Assembly: GCA_009885795.1 (NCBI GenBank)
Contig: VFKA01000039.1
Coordinates: forward strand, 1 to 64,000
Length of the DNA stretch: 64,000 nt
DNA from: Rhodospirillales bacterium
Lineage (GTDB): Bacteria > Pseudomonadota > Alphaproteobacteria > Dongiales > Dongiaceae
Reading direction: 5' to 3'
Below the pieces are notes generated by a model. It saw nothing but the letters and a program-made list of their open reading frames with translations. It was not told the DNA's origin and did not search any database. The translations under genes were made by a program, and so were the position numbers. The stretch's first letter is position 1. Every line of letters starts with the position of its first letter. Below are positions 1-8,806 of the stretch, one piece after another.

Positions 1-1
1 G

Positions 2-1057
2 CGCGGCATCGCGAACTCGGTCATCGGCATGACCGGCGCCATGAAGGAACTGGCGGCGGGCAACAAGGCGGTCGAAATCCCGGCCATCGGCCGCAAGGAC
101 GAGATCGGCATCATGGCCGAAGCAGTCCAGGTGTTCAAGGACACCGCCATCGAGGCCGAGCATTTGACCCGGCAACAAGAAGAGTTGAAGGAGAAAGCCG
201 CCGCCGACCGGCGTCAAGCAATGCTGAAACTCGCCGACGACTTCCAGTCCAGCGTCGGGGGCATTGTCGAAATCGTGTCGTCGGCGGCGATCGAAATGCG
301 GGCGTCGGCCCAATCCATGACCGCCACCGCCGAGGAATCGGCGCGTCAATCCACCGCCGTCGCGGCGGCCTCGGAGGAGGCCTCGACCAACGTGCAGACA
401 GTGTCGAGCGCCGCGGAAGAGCTATCGGCCTCGATCGGCGAGATCAGCCGGCAGGTGGGCCAGGCGGCGAAGGTCGCGGGCCAGGCGGCGGAAGATGCCA
501 AGAAGACCGATGCCACCGTGCAAGGCCTGGCCGAGACCGCGCAGAAGATCGGCAAGGTGGTCGAACTCATCAACGACATCGCCAGCCAGACGAACCTGCT
601 CGCCCTCAACGCCACGATCGAGGCGGCGCGGGCGGGCGAGGCCGGCAAGGGCTTTGCCGTGGTCGCTTCGGAAGTGAAGAATCTCGCCAATCAGACGGGC
701 AAGGCGACCGAGGAGATCGCCGGCCAGATCAATGCCATGCAGGTGGTGACGGGCGAAGCGGTCGAGGCCATCCGCTCGATCGGGGCCACCATCGGACAGA
801 TCAACGAGATCGCGACCGCGATCGCGAGCGCTGTGGAGGAGCAGGGTGCCGCGACTCAGGAGATCGCCCGCAACGTGCAGCAGGCGGCTTCCGGCACCCA
901 GGAAGTCTCGTCCAACATCACCGGCGTCACCCAGGCGGTCGGCGAGACCGGCCAGGTGGCGGGTCAGGTGCTGACGGCGGCCGAAGAACTGGCCACGCAA
1001 TCGGAGACCTTGCGCGGGGAGGTGACGAAGTTCCTCGAAGCCGTGCGCGCCGCCTGA
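2..1057 (+). CDS. Methyl-accepting chemotaxis protein, 3' part
   Basis: Chemoreceptor that passes ligand signals to CheA/CheW. The reading frame is already open at base 2, so the sensor and transmembrane part lie outside the window. The first ~45 residues look like the end of a HAMP linker ([18 protein letters not shown]). The rest is a long alpha-helical MA signalling domain with a heptad pattern. The conserved hairpin tip is visible as [16 protein letters not shown] followed by [15 protein letters not shown]. No C-terminal CheR-binding pentapeptide is seen; the protein ends KFLEAVRAA. It is convergent with the next gene with only 37 bases between stops. Family assignment is firm; the ligand cannot be told from this part. 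Confidence 0.95.
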   Translation, partial: RGIANSVIGMTGAMKELAAGNKAVEIPAIGRKDEIGIMAEAVQVFKDTAIEAEHLTRQQEELKEKAAADRRQAMLKLADDFQSSVGGIVEIVSSAAIEMRASAQSMTATAEESARQSTAVAAASEEASTNVQTVSSAAEELSASIGEISRQVGQAAKVAGQAAEDAKKTDATVQGLAETAQKIGKVVELINDIASQTNLLALNATIEAARAGEAGKGFAVVASEVKNLANQTGKATEEIAGQINAMQVVTGEAVEAIRSIGATIGQINEIATAIASAVEEQGAATQEIARNVQQAASGTQEVSSNITGVTQAVGETGQVAGQVLTAAEELATQSETLRGEVTKFLEAVRAA

Positions 1058-1094
1058 CCCGCCGGCATTAGGGGGTGGCGCGGATGCCGCGTTG

Positions 1095-2696
1095 TCAGAA
1101 TCGACGACGTAAGACCGCGCCACCTGTCTCCAGCACCGTCGATGCCGACCACAGCGCCGCCCAATCATCGCCGGCGGGCCCGATATGGAGCGGGCGCGCC
1201 GGCAGATGCAAGAGGCTTCCCTGTAGCCTCGTGACGATGACGCCGTCGCGCCGTTCTCCCGACCATGCGAGCGCGGCCGTCGCATCGGCGAGTATCGTCG
1301 GGCGCTCCCTCAGCCGGCCGGCGAAATCGAATTCGCCGCCATACTCGCCAAGGACGGCAACGGCCCGGCCCTCGGCCTGCGCCGCCTGAATCCGCAGGGC
1401 GAGGGGCTCGACGTCGAAGAAGCGCCGAAGCGATACGACGAATTCGAGATTGAGCGTCGCCGCGAGCAGCACCGGCAGCAGCGCCACCTGCAGCGCGCGC
1501 GCCAGCAAGTCCCGCGGCGCCAGTTGAGCCAGCACGAAACCGCCGCCCAACAGCGCGAAGCCTCCGAACAGGCTGGAACCGCCGAACCAGATGGGCAGCG
1601 CCGAATCGCCGCCGGCCAGCCGCTGCCACAGCGCGTCCACATGGGCCACCGGTATGATGTTCAACAGGAAAAGCACCAGCCCCAGGAACAGCGCCGGCAC
1701 ACCGGGCAGTGTCGCGTGAAAATCGCGCGGCTTTGGATCCTGGGCCGCGATCAACCGCGCCGCCACCAGCGCCAGCGGCGGCACCAGCACCAACACCGCC
1801 TCGCCATCGGCATGCCCGCCGGCAACGATCATGGCAACGGCGCCCAGCGCCGCCGCTCCGCAAAGCCGCGGCCCGGGTTCATCCAAGCGCCGCAGCCGCC
1901 GCGCCACCGACCGGCGCAGCGCCGGCCATAGAATCCAGGGATAGAGCAGAATGATGAGTACGATCGGCATCCAGACAAGCGGCCGGCCGGGCTGCCCCGG
2001 GGCGGCGAGGTCGACCCATGGCGCCGTCACCGCCAGCGCCGCCGCCAGCGCCAGCGCGGTTCCGGCATACCACGGGGTCCGGCGCGCCGGGCGATCCCCA
2101 TGCCACAGCGGCGCCAGCGCCGCCGGCGCCGCCAGCAACAAACCGCTCAATCCCGTCGTCGCGATGCCAAGGCCGAGCGCGACGCCGAGCAGGCCGAAGC
2201 CCGCATAGCGGCGGCCGCGATAGGCAAGCGCCGTCGCATGGATCGCCAGCACCGCCGCGAACAGCGTCACGAGCGAGCCGACGGCAAGGCCGGCGTTGGC
2301 GATGAAGGCGCCGCATCCGAACAGCAGGATGGTGGCCAGGCCCGACACGCGTTTGTGTCCGGGCCACAGCGCGCGCGCGGTCGGGCCGATCATGAGCAAC
2401 GCGCCAAGACCGAAGAGCGGCATCGCCAGCCGCGCCCACCATTCGCTGACGCCAAACGCCCACCAGCCGAGGTGAATCAGCAGGACAGGCAGCGTCGGAC
2501 CGGGCGCGTCGGCCACACCCACCCACTGCCACCAGGCCGCCGACAGCAGCGCCGCTTCCGGCTCCAGCGGCGGGCGCGCGAGCAATCCGCCAGCCACGAC
2601 CGCCAACCAAAGCGGATAAGTCCACGCCGACAGCGACCATGCGGGGATGACGGGCGCCAGCGCCCTGGCGCGCGCGGAAAGGCCGCCGCTCCGCAC
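1095..2696 (-). CDS. GT-C/ArnT-like integral membrane glycosyltransferase family protein
   Basis: Polytopic membrane protein of about 533 residues with roughly ten or more hydrophobic segments, resembling GT39/PMT_2 (ArnT-like) enzymes that move sugars from polyprenyl-phosphate donors to lipids or proteins at the periplasmic face. Near the N-terminus the ARPPLEPEAALL stretch resembles the acidic first-loop motif of GT-C enzymes. The start is set at GTG 2696, directly after the stop of the upstream GST gene (2698-2700). A longer frame exists but its N-terminal part overlaps the GST gene and is Arg/Ser-rich shadow sequence. Substrate unknown. Confidence 0.7.
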   Translation of the reverse strand: MRSGGLSARARALAPVIPAWSLSAWTYPLWLAVVAGGLLARPPLEPEAALLSAAWWQWVGVADAPGPTLPVLLIHLGWWAFGVSEWWARLAMPLFGLGALLMIGPTARALWPGHKRVSGLATILLFGCGAFIANAGLAVGSLVTLFAAVLAIHATALAYRGRRYAGFGLLGVALGLGIATTGLSGLLLAAPAALAPLWHGDRPARRTPWYAGTALALAAALAVTAPWVDLAAPGQPGRPLVWMPIVLIILLYPWILWPALRRSVARRLRRLDEPGPRLCGAAALGAVAMIVAGGHADGEAVLVLVPPLALVAARLIAAQDPKPRDFHATLPGVPALFLGLVLFLLNIIPVAHVDALWQRLAGGDSALPIWFGGSSLFGGFALLGGGFVLAQLAPRDLLARALQVALLPVLLAATLNLEFVVSLRRFFDVEPLALRIQAAQAEGRAVAVLGEYGGEFDFAGRLRERPTILADATAALAWSGERRDGVIVTRLQGSLLHLPARPLHIGPAGDDWAALWSASTVLETGGAVLRRRF

Positions 2697-2697
2697 C

Positions 2698-3330
2698 CTA
2701 GGAAGGCTCCAGCGCCGCGGCGGCCGCCCATTCCTGCATCGCCGCCATCGCCGCCATCGTTTCGACATAGGCGGCAGGCGCGCCTTCGAGTGCGATTTCG
2801 TAAGTGCGAAATCGCGTCGCCACGGGCGCGTACATGGCGTCGGCGATCGAGAATGTCCCGAACAGGTACGGCCCCACGCGGTTGTGTTTTGTCCGGCACT
2901 CGCGCCAGATCGCGATGACGCGGTCGATTTCGGCCTGGGTAGCGGCATCGAGCGCTCCCGCCGGGCGCCGCAACCGGATGTTCATGGGCAAGGCCGCGCG
3001 CATCGCCGCGAACCCGCCATGCATCTCGGCCGCGATCGATCGCGCATGGGCGCGGTGCCCTCGATCCGCCGGCCACAGCCGCGCCTTTGGAAACATCTCG
3101 GCCACGTATTCGCAGATGGCGAGCGAATCCCAGATTTTCGCCTGGCCGTGCCTCAAAACAGGCACCCGCCCCGATGGCGAATGACGGGCGATCTCCGCTT
3201 TCGTGTCCGGCCGATCGAGCGGAATGACGATTTCCTCGAAGGACGCCCCCGCGTGCTTCAGCGCCAGCCAGGGTCGCAGCGACCAAGACGAGGTATTCTT
3301 GCTGCCGATGACAAGCTTCAAATCCACCAT
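2698..3330 (-). CDS. Glutathione S-transferase family protein
   Basis: Cytosolic GST-type protein of 210 residues. The N-terminal thioredoxin-like half shows IGSKNTSSWSLRPWLAL, where a Ser probably activates glutathione, then the GRVPVLRHG cis-Pro segment and DSLAICEYVAE (the glutathione gamma-glutamyl contact). The C-terminal half is helical, with FSIADAMYAPVATRF typical of GST domain 2. Start chosen at ATG 3330 (MVDLKLVIG); an upstream ATG at 3360 would add ten residues without family support. It abuts the membrane glycosyltransferase gene with almost no gap and is divergent from the acyl-CoA dehydrogenase gene. Substrate unknown. Confidence 0.88.
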   Translation of the reverse strand: MVDLKLVIGSKNTSSWSLRPWLALKHAGASFEEIVIPLDRPDTKAEIARHSPSGRVPVLRHGQAKIWDSLAICEYVAEMFPKARLWPADRGHRAHARSIAAEMHGGFAAMRAALPMNIRLRRPAGALDAATQAEIDRVIAIWRECRTKHNRVGPYLFGTFSIADAMYAPVATRFRTYEIALEGAPAAYVETMAAMAAMQEWAAAAALEPS

Positions 3331-3404
3331 CGTGTCCCGCTCCGGTTTTCCGGCCAACACTCAATACCAAACGCCCGCTGGCGACAAGCGGTGGCGGAAT
3401 CGTT

Positions 3405-5084
3405 ATGGTCGCGCCCATGCGCAAGGACGCCACCGGGAGCGATTCGAAGGCGGCGATGGCCGATCTGCCGGCGCGCTGCGCCGAGGCGCATGGGGCGGCG
3501 CTGCTTCTGGTCGAGGCGGCGCGCCGAAGCGTCGAAGCGCGGATCGGGGGCCGCGCCGAGGGCGATGCCTTCGATCGCGAGCAAATGGCGGCGCACGGCT
3601 TTGCCTGGATGTCCACCTATACGACCGCGCTCGAACAGATGCTGGCCTGGGCGCGGCGCCTCGACGCCGAGGGAGGCTTGGGCGAGACCGAGGCGCTGAT
3701 CTTGGAGATCGCGTTCGGCGAGTATCTCGCCCAATTGGCCGGGGGCCTGCCGATGAGCCAGGGCGAGATGGCGCGGCCCTCCGATTTCGGGATCGAGGAG
3801 GCGGCGGCCGCGTTCGGCGCCGTTCCCGCCGTCGCCGCGCTGATCCGCGCCGGCGGAACGCCTGCTCGCCTGCGCCTCGCCAAGCTGATCGAGCATGGCA
3901 ATTTCGGGAATGCCGCCATCGGCGACGATACGCTGGTCCAGGTGGGCGAGCCCTTCCGCCGATTCGCCGACGCGCATCGCGATGCCGCGCACGAATGGCA
4001 CCGCAAGGACGACCTCATTCCCTTGTCGGTGATCGAAAAATTGGCCGGGCTTGGCGTCTTCGGCCTCACCGTGCCCGAGGAGCATGGCGGCCTCGGCCTC
4101 GGCAAGCTCGCCCTTTGCGTTGTGACCGAGGAGCTCTCGCGCGGCTATCTGGGCCTGGGCTCGCTTGGCACGCGCTCGGAAATCGCCGCCGAACTCATCG
4201 GCTTGGGCGGCACGCCGGAGCAGCGGCGCCGCTGGCTTCCCGGCATCGCCGCCGGCCGGATCCTGCCCACCGCCGTCTTCACCGAGCCCGGCACCGGTTC
4301 CGATTTGGGCGCGCTTAAAACCCGCGCGGTGCGCGAGGGCGGCGTCTATCGTATCACCGGCAACAAGACCTGGATCACCCACGCCGCGCGCAGCGACATC
4401 ATGATGCTGCTGGCGCGCACCGACCCGAACGAACCCGGCTATCGCGGCCTCAGCATGTTCATCGCCGAAAAACCGCGCGGGCACGACGCCGATCCCTTCC
4501 CGGTGCCGGGCCTTAGCGGCGGCGAGATTCCGGTGCTCGGCTATCGCGGCATGAAGGAATACGAACTGGCCTTCGACGGCTTCGCGGTGCCGGCGGAAAA
4601 TCTGCTGGGCGGGGTCGAGGGCCAGGGCTTCAAGCAGCTCATGGCGACCTTCGAATCGGCGCGCATCCAGACCGCGTCGCGCGCCGTGGGCGTGGCGCAA
4701 GATGCCATGGAGCTCGGCCTCGCCTACGCCCGTTCGCGGGTGCAGTTCGGCCGGCCCATCCATGACTTCCCGCGCGTCGCCGGCAAGCTCGCCATGATGG
4801 CGGTCGAGACCATGGTGGCGCGCCAGCTCACCTGGTTCGCGGCCCGGCGGAAGGACAGCGGCAAGCGCTGCGACATCGAGGCCGGGATGGCCAAGCTGCT
4901 CGCCGCGCGAATCGCCTGGGCCAATGCCGACAACGCGCTCCAGGTCCATGGCGGCAACGGCTATGCGCTGGAATACCCGGTGAGCCGCGTGCTGTGCGAC
5001 GCGCGCATCCTCAACATCTTCGAGGGCGCCGCCGAAATTCAAGCGCAAGTCGTCGCCAAGGGGCTGCTGGGGGGGCGCAACTAG
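3405..5084 (+). CDS. mcd: Methylsuccinyl-CoA dehydrogenase (acyl-CoA dehydrogenase family)
   Basis: FAD enzyme predicted to oxidise (2S)-methylsuccinyl-CoA to mesaconyl-CoA in the ethylmalonyl-CoA pathway for acetyl-CoA assimilation. At 559 residues it is much longer than ordinary acyl-CoA dehydrogenases (~380-400). The extra ~165 N-terminal residues are a helical extension like that of Mcd. The dehydrogenase core shows VFTEPGTGSDLG (291-302), GNKTWITHA (319-327), LQVHGGNGYALEYPVSRVL (512-530) and ILNIFEGAAEIQ (535-546), with E540 in the position of the C-terminal catalytic Glu of many family members. ATG 3417 is an alternative start. Directly downstream are hicBA and a relic copy of this gene's 3' end. 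Other pathway genes are not in the window. Confidence 0.85.
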   Translation: MVAPMRKDATGSDSKAAMADLPARCAEAHGAALLLVEAARRSVEARIGGRAEGDAFDREQMAAHGFAWMSTYTTALEQMLAWARRLDAEGGLGETEALILEIAFGEYLAQLAGGLPMSQGEMARPSDFGIEEAAAAFGAVPAVAALIRAGGTPARLRLAKLIEHGNFGNAAIGDDTLVQVGEPFRRFADAHRDAAHEWHRKDDLIPLSVIEKLAGLGVFGLTVPEEHGGLGLGKLALCVVTEELSRGYLGLGSLGTRSEIAAELIGLGGTPEQRRRWLPGIAAGRILPTAVFTEPGTGSDLGALKTRAVREGGVYRITGNKTWITHAARSDIMMLLARTDPNEPGYRGLSMFIAEKPRGHDADPFPVPGLSGGEIPVLGYRGMKEYELAFDGFAVPAENLLGGVEGQGFKQLMATFESARIQTASRAVGVAQDAMELGLAYARSRVQFGRPIHDFPRVAGKLAMMAVETMVARQLTWFAARRKDSGKRCDIEAGMAKLLAARIAWANADNALQVHGGNGYALEYPVSRVLCDARILNIFEGAAEIQAQVVAKGLLGGRN

Positions 5085-5134
5085 CCTCGGGATCGGTTTG
5101 AAGACGGTCGCCACTCTGGTAGGATTGCGGCGCC

Positions 5135-5401
5135 ATGACCCGACGAGAGACCATTCGGACGACGGAGTACGTGTATACGGCCGTCTTCGACCCGGCGCCG
5201 GAAGGCGGTTATGTCGTGACGGTTCCAGCCTTGGCCGGCGTCGTCACCGAAGGCGACACCCTTGAGGAAGCGCGTGTCATGGTGGCCGACGCCATCAGGG
5301 GTTACCTGGAGGTTCTTCGAGAGGACGGTCGCCCAATTCCCATCGAGGCGCCCGAGGGTGTCATCCGCGAGGCCGTGCGCATCAAGCTGAAGACGGCATG
5401 A
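5135..5401 (+). CDS. hicB: HicB-type antitoxin
   Basis: Type II antitoxin of 88 residues that neutralises HicA and normally represses its own operon. The partial RNase H-like HicB fold is recognisable from YTAVFDPAPEGGYVVTVPAL and GDTLEEARVMVADAIRGYL. There is no obvious separate HTH or ribbon-helix-helix tail, so it is a short HicB of the COG1598 type. The stop codon overlaps the hicA start (ATGA, 5398-5401), giving the order antitoxin then toxin. The pair sits between mcd and a relic of an mcd-like 3' end. Confidence 0.9.
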   Translation: MTRRETIRTTEYVYTAVFDPAPEGGYVVTVPALAGVVTEGDTLEEARVMVADAIRGYLEVLREDGRPIPIEAPEGVIREAVRIKLKTA

Positions 5402-5625
5402 CGCGCCTGCCGGCGGTGAGGCCCGCTCGCGTCGTGCGAGCTCTCGAACGCGCCGGGTTCGTCATGCGCCGTATCACCGGCAGCCACTACCAGATGACGC
5501 ACGTAACCGATGCCGCCCGCAGGGCTACCGTTCCCTATCACAACAAGGATTTGAAAAAAGGCACGCTCCACGCGATCGTCAAGCAGGCGGGGCTCGATGT
5601 CGATGAGTTCTTGCGATTGCTATGA
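5398..5625 (+). CDS. hicA: HicA-type mRNA interferase toxin
   Basis: Small double-stranded RNA-binding-domain toxin (75 residues) that cleaves mRNA and blocks translation. It shows the full HicA pattern: VVRALERAGFVMRRITGSHYQM, with the presumed catalytic His at residue 30, then VPYHNKDLKKGTLHAIVKQAG and a short C-terminal helix. It overlaps hicB by four bases and is therefore translationally coupled. Length is normal for the family and no key residue appears lost, so the system looks intact. Confidence 0.9.
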   Translation: MTRLPAVRPARVVRALERAGFVMRRITGSHYQMTHVTDAARRATVPYHNKDLKKGTLHAIVKQAGLDVDEFLRLL

Positions 5626-5689
5626 GGCCGGGTCCGGCAACGGTTGATACGCCTTCAACCGGTATCCCGCGCGAATCGAACGCCGCCGG

Positions 5690-5793
5690 TGGGCCGCGTG
5701 CTCCGTGATGCGCCCACCCTCAACATCTTCGAGGGCAGCGCCGAAGTCCAGGCGCAGGTCCTCGCCAATGGGGCTGCTCGCCAACCGCAACTG
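5690..5793 (+). pseudogene. Relic of an acyl-CoA dehydrogenase (mcd-like) 3' end
   Basis: This stretch closely resembles the last ~105 bases of mcd (4976-5084). It encodes VGRVLRDAPTLNIFEGSAEVQ, against VSRVLCDARILNIFEGAAEIQ in mcd. One extra base near 5772 puts the final codons out of frame; corrected, it would end GLLANRN then stop, matching the GLLGGRN end of mcd. Nothing resembling the rest of the enzyme is present upstream. It is either a partial duplication of mcd made when hicBA arrived, or the last trace of a second dehydrogenase. Confidence 0.8.
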
Positions 5794-5806
5794 AAGGACG
5801 CCGATC

Positions 5807-6289
5807 ATGACTCTCCCTGCCAACGATACCGCCGGCGTCATCGCTCCGCCGCCGCTGATCTTCCTGGCGTTCCTGCTCGCCGGGATCGCGCTCGACTGGA
5901 TCGTGCCCTTCGCCGACGCGCGCGATCTCATGGCGGATGGATGGCGCTATGTGCTGGCGGCTCTCCTCTTCCTCTCCGGACTTGCCGTCGTCATCGTCTC
6001 CTTCGGCCAGTTCCGCCGCGCCAAGACCGACATTCATCCCTACCGACCGACCACGGCCATCGTCACCGGCGGCCTCTTCCGCTACTCGCGCAATCCCATC
6101 TATTTGGCGCTTGGCGCCGCGCAGGTCGGCCTCGCTCTTGCGGCGGCCAGCCCCTGGGCGGTCTTGCTCGTCGTGCCGGCGCTCGTCGTCGTGCACTACG
6201 GCGTCATCGCGCGCGAGGAGCGCTATCTCGCGGCCAAATTCGGCGCGGAGTACGACCGCTACCGGGCCCGCGTGCGCCGCTGGCTTTGA
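5807..6289 (+). CDS. Isoprenylcysteine carboxyl methyltransferase (ICMT)-like membrane protein
   Basis: Integral membrane protein of 160 residues with about four hydrophobic segments. The C-terminal half carries the ICMT/PEMT-type SAM-binding signature: TGGLFRYSRNPIYLALGAAQVG, then EERYLAAKFGAEYDRYRARVRRWL. Bacterial members are presumed methyltransferases with mostly unknown substrates, because bacteria generally lack prenylated CaaX proteins. The stop overlaps the start of the DUF393 gene (TTGA), so the two are probably co-translated. A second, longer relative is encoded at 53832-54491. Confidence 0.85.
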   Translation: MTLPANDTAGVIAPPPLIFLAFLLAGIALDWIVPFADARDLMADGWRYVLAALLFLSGLAVVIVSFGQFRRAKTDIHPYRPTTAIVTGGLFRYSRNPIYLALGAAQVGLALAAASPWAVLLVVPALVVVHYGVIAREERYLAAKFGAEYDRYRARVRRWL

Positions 6290-6663
6290 ACGCAAAGACG
6301 CGTCTCGTCGTCTATTACAACAGCGCCTGCCCGGTCTGTTCGGCCGGAATCCTATGGCAACAGCGCCAGGCGACCGACGCGAATTGCAGGGTCGAGTACC
6401 GCGACATGACCAAGGAGCCCGACGCGCTCGCGCCCAAGGGCGTCGGCCTCGATGACGTGCGCCGATACCTTTACCTGATCGGTGAAGACGGGCGGCTCCA
6501 TCGCGGTGCCGCCGCCTTCACCGAGATCTGGCGGCGCACGCCGCGGCAGCGCTGGCTCGGCCGGCTGCTGGCGTTGCCCGTGTTCCGCGCGCCGGCGCGC
6601 TGGCTCTATGACGGCTTCGCGCGGGCGCTCTATGACTGGAACCGCCGCAAGGGAAGGTGGTAG
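6286..6663 (+). CDS. DUF393 (DCC family) putative thiol-disulfide oxidoreductase
   Basis: Protein of about 125 residues of the DUF393/DCC family. The N-terminus shows RLVVYYNSACPVCSAG, a CPVC motif (Cys15 and Cys18 from the chosen start) in a thioredoxin-like context, followed by the family's helical C-terminus (ARWLYDGFARALYDWNRRKG). The start is TTG 6286, which overlaps the upstream TGA; no ATG is available close to the conserved N-terminus. A longer frame runs further upstream but only through the methyltransferase gene in another frame. Function in the family is not established. Confidence 0.8.
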   Translation: MNAKTRLVVYYNSACPVCSAGILWQQRQATDANCRVEYRDMTKEPDALAPKGVGLDDVRRYLYLIGEDGRLHRGAAAFTEIWRRTPRQRWLGRLLALPVFRAPARWLYDGFARALYDWNRRKGRW

Positions 6664-6675
6664 CGGCGAAAATTC

Positions 6676-8787
6676 CTAGAACGTCACGCACAGCCTGAGG
6701 CCGTCATAGATGGCGGCGTGGATGTTGCGGCTGGCCACCGCGTCGCCGATGCGGAACAAGCGGTACTTGCCGCCCGGATTGTTCGTCACCGCTTGCGGCT
6801 TCACGGCGGTGAAGGCTTCGATGTCGAGTTCGCCGCCATTCGACGAGTCGGCGCGCAGGTCGAAGTAAATGTCGGCGGCCGGCACCGTGCCGTGCTCGAC
6901 CACGACCTGGTCGACCAGGCGCTCCTCGGTGCGCCGCGCGAACTCGTCCCACAACACGGCGGCGAGCTTGTTGCCTTCGCGCCGGATCGCCTTCAGCCGG
7001 CGCATGAGTGTGATGGTGACGCCGTTTTCGTTGAACGCCTTCACATAGGCCGGATAGTTGGTGCCGCCGACATCGGGGGCAAGGATGCGCTCGGGTGTCA
7101 CGAACTGCACCTTGGCGCCGTTGCGCGCCAGATATTCGGCGCAAGCGAGGCCGGCATGAGCGCCGTTGTCATCGAACATCAACACGTCATGGCCGGGCGC
7201 CACCTGCCCCGAGAGAATGTCCCAACTCGTGGTGGCGAGCTTTTCGGATGCCCCGAGGAAGACCGTGTTCGGCACGCCACCGGTCGCGATCACGACGAAG
7301 TCGGGCGTCTCGGCGAGTACGTCCGCGGCCTCGGCCAGGACGCCGAAACGAAACCGCACGCCGAGGCGCTCTCCTTCCGCAAATAACCAGTCGACGATAC
7401 CCACGATCTCGCGCCGGCGGTCGAGCGCCGCCGCCAGGCGTATCTGTCCGCCATGACTGTCGGCGGCCTCGAACAGCACCACGTCGTGCCCGCGCTCCGC
7501 CGAGACGCGCGCGGCCTCGAGCCCGGCCGGGCCCGCGCCCACGACGACGACCTTGCGCCGGGGTCCGTCCGAGCGGCGCACTTCATGGGGCAAACTCCCC
7601 TCGCGCCCGGTCGCGGCGTTGTGGATGCAGAGCGCCTCGCCGCCTTCGTAGATGCGGTCGATGCAGTAACTGGCGCCGACACAAGGCCGGATGCGCGCCT
7701 CCTCGCCGCGCAGGATCTTGGCGACGATATGCGGGTCGGCCATGTGCGCCCGGGTCATGCCGACCATGTCGATCAGCCCTTCGGCGATGGCATGGCGCGC
7801 GGTCGCCACGTCGTTGATCCGCGTCGCGTGCAGCAGCGGCAATCCGATCTCGCGCTTGAACTCGCCGGCCAGCGCCAGGTATGGCGCCGCCGGCGTGCCC
7901 ATGCCGGGAATGACGTGGGAGAGGGCCTCGTCCGATTCGATGTGGCCCTTGGTCACGTTGATGAAATCGACCAGGCCCGAGGCGGCGAGGCGCCGGCCGA
8001 TCTCGAATCCCCGGTCGCGCCCGAAGCCTTCGGCGAAATCCTCGTCCAGAGCCATGCGCACGCCGATGAGAAGCTTGCCGCCGGTGCTTTCTCGCATGCT
8101 TTCGAGCGCCTCGAAGCCGAAGCGCAGCCGGTTGTCGAGGCTGCCGCCATATTCATCGGTGCGCCGGTTCCAGGCCGGCGACCAGAACGAATCGAACAGG
8201 TGGCCATAGGCTTCGATCTCGATGCCGTCGAGGCCGGCCTCGAGACAGCGCCTTGCCCCGGCGCCATAATCCTTGACGATGCGCCTTATGTCCCAGTGCT
8301 CCATCTCCTTCGGGAATCCGCGATGCGCCGGCTCGCGCACGGGCGAGGGCCACACCACCGGCAGCCAGTCGCTCTTGTTCCAGCCGCTGCGCCGCCCGAG
8401 ATGGGTGATCTGGCACATGACCGCCGTACCATGCCGGTGCACGGTTTCGGCCAGCGCCGCCAGATGCGGAACGATGGCGTCGTCGTAGAGGTGCAGATTG
8501 CCGAAGGCCGGCGGCGAGTCGATGGCGACGATGGACGAGCCGCCGATCATGGTAAGCGCGAGGCCGCCCTTGGCCTTCTCCTCGTGATAGAGGCGGTAGC
8601 GCTCCGCCGGCATGCCGTCCACGGAGTAGGCGGGCTCGTGGCTCGAACTGAAGACCCGGTTCTTGAGCTTGAGACGCCCGATGGTAAAGGGGCGAAGCAG
8701 GGGATCCTTGGCCGATCCGGCGCCGCCGGCGGGGGAGGAGGGTGCGGTCATGGGGGCGATGCTCATCTGGCCTTGGCGCGGAGGCAA
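6676..8787 (-). CDS. Old Yellow Enzyme-type FAD/FMN oxidoreductase (N-methylproline demethylase / dienoyl-CoA reductase family)
   Basis: Two-module flavoprotein of up to 703 residues. Residues ~28-360 form an FMN TIM barrel (LLRPFTIGRLKLKNRV, QITHLGRRSG, DEYGGSLDNRLRF). A cysteine segment follows, then an FAD/NAD(P)H module with KVVVVGAGPAGLEAARV (~412-428). This layout is that of trimethylamine dehydrogenase, 2,4-dienoyl-CoA reductase and the stachydrine/N-methylproline demethylases; the CVGASYCIDRIYEGGEALC stretch looks most like the last group as I remember it. The Fe-S motif has Cys369, Cys375 and Cys387, but Ala372 replaces the expected fourth Cys. Starts at residues 8 or 13 are also possible. 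Substrate assignment is tentative. Confidence 0.8.
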   Translation of the reverse strand: MPPRQGQMSIAPMTAPSSPAGGAGSAKDPLLRPFTIGRLKLKNRVFSSSHEPAYSVDGMPAERYRLYHEEKAKGGLALTMIGGSSIVAIDSPPAFGNLHLYDDAIVPHLAALAETVHRHGTAVMCQITHLGRRSGWNKSDWLPVVWPSPVREPAHRGFPKEMEHWDIRRIVKDYGAGARRCLEAGLDGIEIEAYGHLFDSFWSPAWNRRTDEYGGSLDNRLRFGFEALESMRESTGGKLLIGVRMALDEDFAEGFGRDRGFEIGRRLAASGLVDFINVTKGHIESDEALSHVIPGMGTPAAPYLALAGEFKREIGLPLLHATRINDVATARHAIAEGLIDMVGMTRAHMADPHIVAKILRGEEARIRPCVGASYCIDRIYEGGEALCIHNAATGREGSLPHEVRRSDGPRRKVVVVGAGPAGLEAARVSAERGHDVVLFEAADSHGGQIRLAAALDRRREIVGIVDWLFAEGERLGVRFRFGVLAEAADVLAETPDFVVIATGGVPNTVFLGASEKLATTSWDILSGQVAPGHDVLMFDDNGAHAGLACAEYLARNGAKVQFVTPERILAPDVGGTNYPAYVKAFNENGVTITLMRRLKAIRREGNKLAAVLWDEFARRTEERLVDQVVVEHGTVPAADIYFDLRADSSNGGELDIEAFTAVKPQAVTNNPGGKYRLFRIGDAVASRNIHAAIYDGLRLCVTF

Positions 8788-8806
8788 GATGCGGCGTGGC
8801 CCAGGC

